64,000 nucleotides of DNA from CAG-791 sp045546175 (GTDB lineage Bacteria; Bacillota; Clostridia; Lachnospirales; Lachnospiraceae), in the NCBI GenBank assembly GCA_045546175.1, contig JAZQCI010000019.1, positions 26,582-90,581 of the forward strand. Direction: 5' to 3'. The translations under genes were made by a program, and so were the position numbers. Below are positions 52,019 to 60,812 of the stretch, one piece after another. The notes beneath the pieces were generated by a model, which was not told the origin of the DNA, did not search any database, and saw only the letters and a list, made by a program, of their open reading frames with translations. Positions within the stretch are counted from its first letter, which is position 1. Each line of letters begins with the position of its first letter.

Positions 52019-53209
52019 ATGGCAGTTTTTACACTTCCCAAGGTCAGGGACCTGCTGAGATATCATACGAGATGGAATGACCAGGCCCTTAATCCCTATA
52101 TTGAGGACCTGATCGACTTATGGGCTGAAAATGATATATACGGCACACTGGACGTATGCATGCAGGGCCCCATGCTGACCCGTTTCGGCATAAAACCGGA
52201 TGACATGCGCAGCGCCAGCCGCATCATGAATCTCGAAAAGGCCTACCGCTATATGTTCCGCCGCAGGGACATCAGGGTCTACCGGAGCGACGGGCGCATC
52301 TACATCGATGTACCCTGGCAGCGCGACCCGGTCTGGCTCGGAGACCTTCTGACCAGCAGAGAATTCGAGTCGTCACAGGGGCTCCCCCTTGCCATCGGCA
52401 TGAATATATACCGCGATTGCATCATGCACGAATTGACGGAGGTTCCTCACCTTCTGGTCGGCGGAAATCCCAGCAGCGGTCTCGATGAGTTTCTTGTCGG
52501 GCTCCTCCTCAGCATCCTGGTGCACCAGTCACCGGACGAGATCGAACTCTTTCTCTGCTCCTCGGGAAATCTGGGCTTTGAGGATTACGCCGCGCTCCCG
52601 TACTGCCACGTCATCAGCTCTGTCCGCAACACCATGGCCATGCTCTCGGAAATGAGCAGAGAGATCGACAGGCGCAGCAGTCTGCTGATCAACTCCCGCT
52701 GCCGCAACATCTTCCAATACAACGAGCGGGGAGGGAATCTGCGCCACAGAGTCGTTATGATCACCGAGTATCACAGACTCTTCACCTCCAACAAGCAGGC
52801 CGCCATGGCCTATATCCTGCGCATGGCGGAACTGGCGGGCCCCTGCGGCATCCATCTGATCCTGGCCTCCTCCGACCCGGCCTGCCTGCGCGGCCTGGGC
52901 GAAAGCTTCCCGGCACGAGTCTGCCTCAAAGTGAGCACTCCTCAGGATTCCCACGCCCTGCTGAACCAGAAGGGCGGCGAATCCCTCCCCCGCAAGGGCT
53001 CTCTCTACTACCTGAACGGGATCGACCCCGATCCCCAGTACCTTCAGTGCGGCTTTGTCACACAGCGCGAGATCCGCAGTGTCCTCGATGCGCTTAAGAG
53101 CAATTATGTCAACATCCGCAAGAGATCGATCTTTGAGGAAATCGAGGACGACGATCCCGAGGACAGCTCTGAAAGCTCGAGCAGGAAGAAATTCAAGCGT
53201 CCATTTTGA
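52019..53209 (+). CDS. FtsK/SpoIIIE motor-domain homologue with degenerate ATP site
   Basis: The 396-residue protein aligns along the FtsK motor: GPMLTRFGIKP, NLEKAYRYMFRRRDIRV, IYIDVPWQ, the strand VPHLLVGG, then GIHLILAS and ARVCLKVSTPQDSHALL and a final LYYL. It has no membrane helices, no gamma winged helix and ends in an acidic stretch plus a basic tail (SSRKKFKRPF). The P-loop reads G149-NPSSG-L155-D156, where FtsK has GKS/T, so the essential Lys and Ser/Thr are lost. Walker B is MIT-E250 instead of VDE. It probably cannot hydrolyse ATP. It is monocistronic and sits near ftsZ. Confidence 0.8.
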   Translation: MAVFTLPKVRDLLRYHTRWNDQALNPYIEDLIDLWAENDIYGTLDVCMQGPMLTRFGIKPDDMRSASRIMNLEKAYRYMFRRRDIRVYRSDGRIYIDVPWQRDPVWLGDLLTSREFESSQGLPLAIGMNIYRDCIMHELTEVPHLLVGGNPSSGLDEFLVGLLLSILVHQSPDEIELFLCSSGNLGFEDYAALPYCHVISSVRNTMAMLSEMSREIDRRSSLLINSRCRNIFQYNERGGNLRHRVVMITEYHRLFTSNKQAAMAYILRMAELAGPCGIHLILASSDPACLRGLGESFPARVCLKVSTPQDSHALLNQKGGESLPRKGSLYYLNGIDPDPQYLQCGFVTQREIRSVLDALKSNYVNIRKRSIFEEIEDDDPEDSSESSSRKKFKRPF

Positions 53210-53232
53210 CCGACATAGTCAATGCAAAATAT

Positions 53233-53262
53233 AGTGGACAATGTGGATTAGTTTGTGGAAAA
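53233..53262. promoter_or_regulatory. Three DnaA-box-like 9-mers
   Basis: On the minus strand TTTTCCACA (53254-53262), TAATCCACA (53242-53250) and TTGTCCACT (53233-53241) match the DnaA box TTATCCACA at 8, 8 and 7 of 9 positions, all in the same orientation. They lie just after the FtsK-like gene. Confidence 0.4.
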
Positions 53263-53288
53263 CAGTCTCAAAATAGAAAAGATATCCC

Positions 53289-53327
53289 CAAATTGTCTAA
53301 CTTTTGACTGAATCAGTCGACAATTTG
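53289..53327. repeat. Nested inverted repeat after the FtsK-like gene
   Basis: CAAATTGTC and GACAATTTG are perfect 9-base arms. Between them, next to the right arm, is a second palindrome GACTGA-a-TCAGTC. No U-tract follows, so this is more like a binding site or RNA structure than a terminator. Confidence 0.55.
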
Positions 53328-53354
53328 AGGACCGGCAAGTTTAAAAAAGCACAA

Positions 53355-53410
53355 AAACAAAGGGTGCTGCACCTCGCTGATCATTCAGCAAGGTGCAGCA
53401 CCCTTTGTTT
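53355..53410 (-). terminator. Strong terminator of tRNA-Ala
   Basis: Perfect 20-base arms (AAACAAAGGGTGCTGCACCT and its complement) enclose a GCTGA/TCAGC stem. On the minus strand a T-rich tract follows. It may also stop the FtsK-like transcript arriving on the plus strand. Confidence 0.85.
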
Positions 53411-53417
53411 CATTTAG

Positions 53418-53490
53418 TGGAGATAGCGGGATTCGAACCCGTGACCTCTGCGTTGCGAACGCAGCGCTCTCCCAGCTGAGCTATATCCCC
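53418..53490 (-). tRNA. tRNA-Ala (anticodon CGC)
   Basis: The 73-base cloverleaf has acceptor GGGGATA/TATCTCC with the G3-U70 pair that identifies alanine tRNA. The anticodon arm is CTGCG-TTCGCAA-CGCAG, giving anticodon CGC for GCG codons, and the T arm holds GGTTCGAATC. CCA is not encoded. Confidence 0.95.
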
Positions 53491-53561
53491 AAAAGCAGGC
53501 TGCCCGATTATTATATTCGGACAGCCGCCAATTGTCAAGTATTATGATTCAGATTCTGCTA

Positions 53562-54728
53562 TCACTTCCTGGGCTGTCTGAGGAAGGAAGGGATATCCAG
53601 GTTCTCCTGCTTCACAGAGCTCTTGGGAGCGCTCGGAGCTACAGGTCTGGTTCCGTTTCCGGTGCGAGTGCCCTGGGTCTGAGTGGTTCTGCTCTTCTGA
53701 GCGGTTCCCTTAAAGGTCTGGCTGTTTCCCTTGCGCACGTTCGAATTGTTGAAGGGATAGCTGGAAGGAACCGAATCCTTGCTTCCGATGCCGGTTGCAA
53801 TAACCGTGACATCGCAGGAATCCGTATTGCTGTCATCATACATAGCGCCGAAGATGATGTTGACATCGTCGCCTGCCTGATCCTGCACATAGCTTGCAGC
53901 GTCAGAAGCGTCTGCCAGGGAGATATCTCCGGAGATGTTGATGATGACATCGGTAGCGCCGCTGACAGTGGTCTCCAGAAGAGGAGATTCGACTGCCATC
54001 TTGACAGCATCCGTAGCCTTTGTCTCGCCCTTGCCGTATCCGATACCGATATGTGCAACACCCTTATCTCTCATGACAGTCTGCACGTCAGCGAAGTCCA
54101 GATTGATGATAGAAGGAACATTGATCAGGTCTGTGATACCCTGTACGGACTGCTGAAGGACTTCATCCGCCTTCTTGAGTGCCTCGGGCAGTGTGGTCCT
54201 GCGGTCCATGATCTCAAGGAGTCTGTCATTAGGGATAACGATCAGAGTATCTACGTTCTCCTTAATGTTCTCGATTCCTACAAGAGCTCTCTGCATGCGG
54301 CTCTTGGCCTCAAAGCTGAAAGGCTTTGTGACGACGCCGACAGTGAGGATGCCCATTTCCTTGGCAATTCTTGCAACGACGGGAGCCGCGCCGGTTCCTG
54401 TGCCGCCGCCCATACCGCAGGTAACGAATACCATATCCGCTCCCTTGAGGGCCTGGGAAATCTCATCAGCGCTCTCTTCCGCTGCCTTCTGGCCAACCTC
54501 CGGATTTGCGCCTGCGCCAAGTCCCTTCGTCAGCTTCTCACCGATCTGCAGGAGTCTGGGCGCTCTGCAAAGATTCAGAGCCTGAACATCTGTATTAACA
54601 CCGATGAATTCCACACCTATAACATCAACATCTACCATTCGGTTAACAGCGTTGTTGCCTGCACCGCCAACGCCAACGACTATAATCTTGCAAGCCGGTT
54701 CCGTATCATTTGTCTTGATTTCCAGCAC
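53562..54728 (-). CDS. ftsZ: Cell division protein FtsZ
   Basis: FtsZ is the tubulin-like GTPase of the division ring. The 388-residue protein has VGVGGAGNNAVNRM, the tubulin motif GGGTGTGAAPV, a variable Thr/Gln-rich linker (about 330-370) and the conserved C-terminal peptide DIPSFLRQ that binds FtsA/ZapA-type partners. The start is GTG at 54728, eight bases after AAGGAGG. It follows ftsQ in a reduced division cluster. Confidence 0.98.
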   Translation of the reverse strand: MLEIKTNDTEPACKIIVVGVGGAGNNAVNRMVDVDVIGVEFIGVNTDVQALNLCRAPRLLQIGEKLTKGLGAGANPEVGQKAAEESADEISQALKGADMVFVTCGMGGGTGTGAAPVVARIAKEMGILTVGVVTKPFSFEAKSRMQRALVGIENIKENVDTLIVIPNDRLLEIMDRRTTLPEALKKADEVLQQSVQGITDLINVPSIINLDFADVQTVMRDKGVAHIGIGYGKGETKATDAVKMAVESPLLETTVSGATDVIINISGDISLADASDAASYVQDQAGDDVNIIFGAMYDDSNTDSCDVTVIATGIGSKDSVPSSYPFNNSNVRKGNSQTFKGTAQKSRTTQTQGTRTGNGTRPVAPSAPKSSVKQENLDIPSFLRQPRK

Positions 54729-54823
54729 GGTTGGCCCCTCCTTATTGAAAAAAAATATTCACGTAAATAATAATACAATTGAACCTTGAAATAATCAATG
54801 GATGTTTAGAAATTTTTACAAAA

Positions 54824-55804
54824 TTATTTCAAGATGATGTTCTGGTCCGAAGAAGTATAATTTGTCATGTTGATCGTTCCGCTTCTTCCCTCCAGGTAAG
54901 GGATGAGCTGTGCGATCTTCGATATTTTGAGCTCGAAATCGCTTCTGCCCAGAATCACTTTGATCTCGCCCATGTACATCACTATGCTGCCCGACTTGGT
55001 GAGGACGACACAGTCCGTCTCGATCCGGAACTTCCCGAGGATCTGCAGGACCTCCAATACCATACCCAGCCCCACTTCATTGTCAGACGTCATCTTTGTC
55101 CCGATCTCTGCTCCCGTGACGGAGAGACCGGTCACAAAAGTGGCACCTTTGACCGTGAGCGGCGAGTTTTCCAACACGATCCCGTCTGCCGAAAAATAGA
55201 GATTCTTGCCGGCGTACGGTATAAATCCGGCTATGTCCATATCCTTGACTGTGATCGTGATCTCATCGTAGGAGTTGAGACTGACCTTCACGCTCTCCTC
55301 GAAAGAAATCCTGGGCGCCCAGGGCGTCATATAGAGCACGGTCAGGAACACAGAATTATGCATGAGCTGCGAGTCATCACTGATCACCCGCTCCGCGATC
55401 TCTTCGCCGGTGTACAGGGAGTTTCCCCTTACATGCACAGTCCGCACGGTACATGTAAAGTAGATCGCTGTTATGGCAGCAGCTGTTAACAGCACAAAAA
55501 GAGTGAACAGGTTTAATCCCATCCCCCCCTCATCAGACTCGTCATCATCAGGATCATCTTCATCATCGGCGGAATCATCGTCCGGGTCGTCGTCCTCGTA
55601 GTCGTCGTCTTCGTAGTCATCTACGAAATCGTCGTCTTCGTCGTAGTCGTCATCCGTCTCGACCGGCTCTTCCTGCGAGCCCTTCGCTTCCTCCCCGGAT
55701 TCCTCCTCCGGACGCGCCTTCAGATCCTTCGTATCCGTCTTGCTGTCTATATTCTCGTCCTGCCCGTTCTGCATAAGTTTCCCGGGATCATCTGCTGCTA
55801 CCAT
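54824..55804 (-). CDS. ftsQ: Division protein FtsQ/DivIB with highly acidic N-terminus
   Basis: FtsQ/DivIB is a bitopic divisome scaffold. The 326-residue protein has a cytoplasmic N-terminal region in which residues about 50-93 are almost only Asp and Glu (DDDYDEDDD and similar), one membrane helix (about 98-118), and a POTRA-type domain (VRTVHVRGNSLYTGEEI). The acidic block is far stronger than in usual DivIB. It lies between ftsW and ftsZ; its start is three bases after the ftsW stop. Confidence 0.85.
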   Translation of the reverse strand: MVAADDPGKLMQNGQDENIDSKTDTKDLKARPEEESGEEAKGSQEEPVETDDDYDEDDDFVDDYEDDDYEDDDPDDDSADDEDDPDDDESDEGGMGLNLFTLFVLLTAAAITAIYFTCTVRTVHVRGNSLYTGEEIAERVISDDSQLMHNSVFLTVLYMTPWAPRISFEESVKVSLNSYDEITITVKDMDIAGFIPYAGKNLYFSADGIVLENSPLTVKGATFVTGLSVTGAEIGTKMTSDNEVGLGMVLEVLQILGKFRIETDCVVLTKSGSIVMYMGEIKVILGRSDFELKISKIAQLIPYLEGRSGTINMTNYTSSDQNIILK

Positions 55805-55807
55805 AAA

Positions 55808-56998
55808 TCAGGACTCCTCCAGCCTGGCAAGCTCTTCTCTCTGCATCCCTCGCGACACACTCAGGACAATGCCGATCTCACTGAGCAGGAAGAACACCGA
55901 GGAGCCTCCGTAACTGATAAACGGAAGCGTAACGCCGGTATTCGGGATCGTGTTGGTGACGACGGCAATATTGAGTATGACCTGAACGGCGATGTGTGAG
56001 ATCACCCCGACCACGAGCATGGCGCCGTAGAAATCATCCGCGCTGTTTGCGATCATCATGAACCGCCACAGAAGGAGAACGAACATCAGCATGATGCTGA
56101 TCGCGCCGAAGAGCCCGAGCTCCTCACAGATGATCGAAAAGATCATATCATTCTGCGCTTCGGGAATAAAGCCCAGCTTCTGCATACTTTGGCCCAGTCC
56201 CTTGCCGAAAATGCCGCCCGAACCGATCGCGTAGAGCGCCTGAATGGTCTGGTATCCTTTTCCTCCCGCATACGCCTGCGGGTCCAGCCACGCCAGCACT
56301 CTCTCCCCTCTGAAATCGAGCGAATTGGTATCCGCGGAGTTTACAGTATACCAGACAAGTGCCGCCGCGACAACCAATACGACAACGGCAATCAAAATAA
56401 ATTTTCCGTAATCCGGACAGGCCACGAACAACATACCGAATACAATGGCTACGACGATGATCGCCGAGCTGAGGTTATCCGTGATCTTCCAGAGCATAAC
56501 GCCTACCACGACGGCGGGAATCATGGGAAGCACGAACCCCCTGACTGTCGCGAGCGCTTTTCTTCCCAGCTTTTCGATAAACATGGCGCTGAACACGATG
56601 ACGCCGATCTTGGCCACCTCCGCCGGCTGCAGCTGGATCGGCAGAATCGGGATTTTCAGCCATCTCTTGGCGCCGTTAACTTCCATTCCGAAGGGAATAA
56701 TGAGCAGGATCAGCCCCAGTGACACGACGTAAGCCAGCAGCGAGATCCTCTTCCAGAATGTATAAGGGATCACGGAGACAAATACCATGAGGGCAAGTCC
56801 CAACAAAGTGAAGATCATCTGCCTCTTCAGATAATAAGCCGCGTCTCCGTGCTGCGCCATGGACTCGTAGGAACTGGTCGAATACAGCATGACCAGGCCA
56901 AAAGAGAGCAAAAACAGCACAATGAAAACAAGACTGTAATCCGCCAGTCCTCTTCTTCCTCCGATCTTCTCTTTAACAATAGCAGAAATACTTGACAT
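55808..56998 (-). CDS. ftsW: SEDS-family division glycosyltransferase FtsW
   Basis: FtsW polymerises septal peptidoglycan with the division PBP. The 396-residue protein has about ten membrane helices and the blocks LQPAEVAKIGVIVF, GKGLGQSMQKLGFIPEAQNDMIFSIICEELG and LPFISYGGSS. Its place in the cluster (mraY, ftsW, ftsQ, ftsZ) supports FtsW rather than RodA. A second SEDS gene is at 5668-7170. Confidence 0.93.
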   Translation of the reverse strand: MSSISAIVKEKIGGRRGLADYSLVFIVLFLLSFGLVMLYSTSSYESMAQHGDAAYYLKRQMIFTLLGLALMVFVSVIPYTFWKRISLLAYVVSLGLILLIIPFGMEVNGAKRWLKIPILPIQLQPAEVAKIGVIVFSAMFIEKLGRKALATVRGFVLPMIPAVVVGVMLWKITDNLSSAIIVVAIVFGMLFVACPDYGKFILIAVVVLVVAAALVWYTVNSADTNSLDFRGERVLAWLDPQAYAGGKGYQTIQALYAIGSGGIFGKGLGQSMQKLGFIPEAQNDMIFSIICEELGLFGAISIMLMFVLLLWRFMMIANSADDFYGAMLVVGVISHIAVQVILNIAVVTNTIPNTGVTLPFISYGGSSVFFLLSEIGIVLSVSRGMQREELARLEES

Positions 56999-57034
56999 TC
57001 TTAACCTTTCAAGATCCGAAAAATACAGTCTTCC

Positions 57035-57059
57035 AAAAAAGGCGCCGACCCGGCGCCTT
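57035..57059 (-). terminator. Terminator-like hairpin between mraY and ftsW
   Basis: AAGGCGCCG and CGGCGCCTT form a 9-pair stem with a GGT loop followed by TTTT on the minus strand, so part of the transcription from ftsL-PBP-mraY should stop before ftsW. Confidence 0.65.
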
Positions 57060-57077
57060 CGCCGGCTGCGTTGCTAT

Positions 57078-58052
57078 TCACCACAGACCCAGAAGCGCAA
57101 TAGCACTCAAGATTACCGTTACAATAGTGAATACAGCCACAACCTTTACTTCCGACCATCCTCCCAGCTCAAAGTGGTGATGGATCGGGGCCATTCTGAA
57201 CACTCTCTTGCCGTGGGTCTTCTTGAAATAACTCACCTGGATAATGACCGACAGCACCTCAATGAAATAAATGAATCCGACAATCGGGATGAACAGAGGC
57301 AGCTGCAGCATATAAGCCATTCCTGTCACAAATCCGCCCAGGGCCAATGAGCCCGTATCTCCCATGAATACTTTGGCGGGATGCGCGTTGAAAATGAGAA
57401 ATCCCAGGAGCGCGCCGATCAGGGCGCCGCCCGAAGCCGCCGCTCCGGATCCCGAAAAAGCCGCCGCGATCGTAAAGAAGAGCGCCACTGCCACGGTGAC
57501 GCAGCTCGAGAGTCCGTCTACACCGTCCGTAAAATTGGTTCCGTTTACCGTCGCTACCGCAATGAAGAGCAGCGCGGGGATATTCAGAAACTTCAGGTCA
57601 AAATAGACACCCGCCATGAAAGGGACTTTCATCGCCAGATCGATTGAGTGAAATCTCGTAACATACAGCGCGAACAGAAGCGCGATCACGATCTGCAGCG
57701 CCATTTTCTGCTTGGGATTAAGGCCATCAGACTTCTTCTTGACAACTTTGAGGTAGTCGTCGATAAAGCCCACCACGCCGAATCCGACGGTGAGAAACAG
57801 GACCGGAAGCACTTCCGGGCACCTCGGCGCCATGCACAGGCTTGCAGCGGCCAGCCCGAGTATGATCATGATTCCTCCCATGTTGGGCGTGCCGGTCTTC
57901 TTCAGATGGCTCTGCGGGCCGTCCGTTCTCTCCGTCTGCCCGGCTTTCACCCTGCGCAGGAACGGAATGAGAAAATGGCCCGAAACGGCACTGACCGCAA
58001 AAGCGATCAGCAAAGGTACCACGATCACAGCATATTTCATTCCAGTCTGCAT
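57078..58052 (-). CDS. mraY: Phospho-N-acetylmuramoyl-pentapeptide transferase MraY
   Basis: MraY makes lipid I in the membrane. The 324-residue protein has about ten helices and the active-site blocks GTPNMGGIMI, FIDDYLKV, NFTDGVDGLSS and PIHHHFELGGW. I start at ATG 58052 (MQTGMKYA), eleven bases after AAAGGA; an ATG ten codons earlier contains that site. murD and murG are absent nearby. Confidence 0.96.
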   Translation of the reverse strand: MQTGMKYAVIVVPLLIAFAVSAVSGHFLIPFLRRVKAGQTERTDGPQSHLKKTGTPNMGGIMIILGLAAASLCMAPRCPEVLPVLFLTVGFGVVGFIDDYLKVVKKKSDGLNPKQKMALQIVIALLFALYVTRFHSIDLAMKVPFMAGVYFDLKFLNIPALLFIAVATVNGTNFTDGVDGLSSCVTVAVALFFTIAAAFSGSGAAASGGALIGALLGFLIFNAHPAKVFMGDTGSLALGGFVTGMAYMLQLPLFIPIVGFIYFIEVLSVIIQVSYFKKTHGKRVFRMAPIHHHFELGGWSEVKVVAVFTIVTVILSAIALLGLW

Positions 58053-58125
58053 AAACAAACACATCCTTTCAGTAAATGTCAAAGCTCAGTCTCACGACAT
58101 CCGCTTCGCGAAAATCCGCTTTCGC

Positions 58126-60159
58126 CTACCAGGACTTCTTCTCCCACTTGTCAGGCGATTCGTCTCCGGTATAGGTGACGGCGAGGCCGAGCTCCTCGAG
58201 CTCTTCTCTCTCTTCATCCGTGACCGGCTCCGACATATAAATATTCAGGTAAGGCAGGACTTCCTGCATAATACTTCTGACAATAACCGTCGCGAAAGTG
58301 GCGTCATCCTGGTTCTCAAAGTTGGCCCTGTCAATGACCACATAGACAAGGATCTGCGGATCCTCAGCGGGCGCATAGCCCATAAAGGATACGATATACT
58401 CGTCGTTGCCGCGGGGAAGTGTCTCCGCTGTCCCCGTCTTGCCGCCGATCCTGTACCCGGCCGGTCTCGCCGTTTCACCGGTACCGTATCTTCCCTCGAC
58501 GACCTGAACCGTGTATTCCCGGATCAGTTCACTGGTCTCTTCAGAGACCGTCTTTTTGAGGACCCTGGGCTCAATCGTTCTCAGCGTGGTTCCGCTGGGG
58601 CTGGTAATCTTCTTGACCACATGGGGCTCATAGTAGTAGCCTCCGTTGATCAGAGAGCAGAATCCTGCGGCCATCTGGATCATCGTGGCGTCAAAGTTCT
58701 GTCCGAAAGCATTCGTCGCCAGCATGGAATCTGTCATTGTGGAGTCCGATACAAAGCTGTCCGTCCTCGCCTCATCCGCCAGGTCAATCCCTGTCCGGAG
58801 TCCGAAATTAAATACGTTCTGGAACTTCGTAAAGTTCTCTTTTCCCTCGCTCATGGCCATTTCCATGAGCGCCACGTTGCAGGATCTCTCGACCGCCTGC
58901 CCGACAGTGAGAAGTCCGTCTCCCTCGCGGTTGTGGCACTTGATCTCAAATCCGTCCACATATTTATAACCGTTGCAGTAAAACGTATCCTCCTTGTCGA
59001 CGGTCCCTGTCTCAAGTCCCGCCGCCACCGTGAAAGGCTTGGCTGTGGATCCCGGTTCAAAATATTGACTGACGCAGAAATTGCTCCACAGCGCGTTCAG
59101 GTATCTGGGCTTATCTTCATCCGACATGACGAGCAGATCCGTGTAAGTCAGGTAACTGTCCATCGGCTCGTCATTGGCGTCCAATTTGGGCATTCCCTCG
59201 AGGGCCGCCAGGTCCGAGGGCTGGTTGAGGTCAAAAAAGGGAGTTCCCGCCATGGCGAGGATCTCTCCGCTGTGGACGTCCATGACAATACAGGCCGCGT
59301 GATTGCTGCCGTTTCCGGGATGATCGAAGTTGTCATATTCGTCATCGTGCTTTTTGAGATATTTCTGCACGATACTCTGAATATTGGCGTCCAGGGTCAG
59401 AACCAGATTGTTTCCGTCTTTTGGCTCGATCATGGTCTGCTCCATGCTCAGAGACTCATCCAGATAGCCGTATCTTCGTCCGACAACGCCGTTGAGCGTT
59501 TCGTTGTAATACTCTTCCAGGCCGCCCGTTCCCACGTTTCCTGATCCCGAGAATCCTATCACATGGCAGGCGAGATCCGAGTGGGGGTAGATCCGGCTGT
59601 AGCCGCTCTCAAACCAGATCCCCTTGATGTTGTCGTATTTGCGGTCCGCCGGGGCGACCTTTTTTTCCTTTTCCGCCTTGATCCCGGCTTCGACCTTGTC
59701 CAGATATTCTTTTCTGTCCTGGTAGGACAGGTTCTTCAGCGCTATATAATACTGCGAGGAAGGGTGGTTTGTAATATACTCCCTGATCCTGCCCCTGTTG
59801 ATCCCCAGGCTTTCCAGGGCATCAAGCGTAGGCTCCAGGTAAGCATCCTTCTCAAGGATCTGCTTGGAGTCGACGATTACATTGTAGACAAGCTGACTGT
59901 CCGCCAGTACCGTCCCCTTGCAGTCCATGATCTTTCCCCGCTTGTAGGGGATCGTCTGGTTCTCGTAGGCCTGCTGGGACAGCACCTGCATCGTGTATGC
60001 CTGTCCGTTATCCCGGTTGATGAGGAAGAGTTTGATCCCTAATCCGACAAAAGCCAGCAGTACTAATCCACATAGTACCACCAGCTTTCTCTGCATGCTA
60101 ATAGTGAACCTCTTCAATCCTCCGCGGGTGTTTTTTCCTTTAACTACCCTCTTGCTCAC
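58126..60159 (-). CDS. ftsI: Division-type penicillin-binding protein (FtsI/PBP2B class)
   Basis: This class B PBP cross-links septal peptidoglycan with FtsW. The 677-residue protein has one N-terminal helix (about 30-50), a dimerisation domain and a transpeptidase domain with STAK (S371, K374), SCN (426-428) and KTG (574-576). A charged tail follows. It sits between ftsL and mraY in normal order, so it is the division enzyme, unlike the shorter PBP at 4111. No PASTA repeats are seen. Confidence 0.92.
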   Translation of the reverse strand: MSKRVVKGKNTRGGLKRFTISMQRKLVVLCGLVLLAFVGLGIKLFLINRDNGQAYTMQVLSQQAYENQTIPYKRGKIMDCKGTVLADSQLVYNVIVDSKQILEKDAYLEPTLDALESLGINRGRIREYITNHPSSQYYIALKNLSYQDRKEYLDKVEAGIKAEKEKKVAPADRKYDNIKGIWFESGYSRIYPHSDLACHVIGFSGSGNVGTGGLEEYYNETLNGVVGRRYGYLDESLSMEQTMIEPKDGNNLVLTLDANIQSIVQKYLKKHDDEYDNFDHPGNGSNHAACIVMDVHSGEILAMAGTPFFDLNQPSDLAALEGMPKLDANDEPMDSYLTYTDLLVMSDEDKPRYLNALWSNFCVSQYFEPGSTAKPFTVAAGLETGTVDKEDTFYCNGYKYVDGFEIKCHNREGDGLLTVGQAVERSCNVALMEMAMSEGKENFTKFQNVFNFGLRTGIDLADEARTDSFVSDSTMTDSMLATNAFGQNFDATMIQMAAGFCSLINGGYYYEPHVVKKITSPSGTTLRTIEPRVLKKTVSEETSELIREYTVQVVEGRYGTGETARPAGYRIGGKTGTAETLPRGNDEYIVSFMGYAPAEDPQILVYVVIDRANFENQDDATFATVIVRSIMQEVLPYLNIYMSEPVTDEEREELEELGLAVTYTGDESPDKWEKKSW

Positions 60160-60239
60160 TTTATATCCTTACAAATTCACAAATTAAATACACAAATTAA
60201 ATTTACAAATCTGTGTCAGTTCAGCTGCCGTGACGCCGG

Positions 60240-60761
60240 TCAGTCTATATCGGCGATCTGATGGACCGTATCGCCTTTGGTATCTGAGTATACCACAATC
60301 TGGTCCTGAGATGCATACTGCATTCCGAATTCATCGATCGCGATCCTTCTGATTTCTTCCAGGTCAATATCGCCGGCGATCTCATTGTAGACCTCGTTGT
60401 TGGAGGATCTGAGCTCTGTCAGCTCTGATTCAAGAGTGACAATCTGACTGTTGGTGTCCGAAATATCCGACAGCAGCTTTATATAGCCGATCAGGCAGAA
60501 TGTCATAGCTGCCATAAGACATGCCATGAAAGCCGCATATCTGCGGTTCATGTGCATCGCTTTTTCTCTGCCGCGAATGGCGGCAAGACGGACGTCCTTA
60601 CTGCTGCGGTGCTGCTCTTCCTGCGAGCGCTCCACCCAGAAATCGTCAGGCGCGGCCGACCCGCTGATATAGCTCTGGCGGCTCCCCGCAAACGACTCCC
60701 CGTGCATCACATTTCCCCGGCCGTTTCTGCTTCTTTTCGACCTCTGTGTAGCTTTGATCAT
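60240..60761 (-). CDS. ftsL: FtsL-like divisome protein
   Basis: The 173-residue protein has a basic cytoplasmic N-terminal region of about 75 residues, one membrane helix (about 77-97) and a short heptad coiled coil (DISDTNSQIVTLESELTEL) followed by the LEEIRRIAIDEFGM motif typical of FtsL/DivIC. It would form the FtsQ-FtsL-DivIC complex. Its place directly before the division PBP supports FtsL. A CAGGAGTCAAGG site precedes the ATG. rsmH, normally upstream, is missing. Confidence 0.82.
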   Translation of the reverse strand: MIKATQRSKRSRNGRGNVMHGESFAGSRQSYISGSAAPDDFWVERSQEEQHRSSKDVRLAAIRGREKAMHMNRRYAAFMACLMAAMTFCLIGYIKLLSDISDTNSQIVTLESELTELRSSNNEVYNEIAGDIDLEEIRRIAIDEFGMQYASQDQIVVYSDTKGDTVHQIADID

Positions 60762-60812
60762 CCTTGACTCCTGCCTCCTTGTAGGTAATTCCGTACTCGT
60801 ATGTATAATATG

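Noticed and set aside
53233..53327. Chromosomal replication origin
   Set aside because: The boxes are imperfect, there is no AT-rich unwinding region, and dnaA, dnaN and rpmH are absent.
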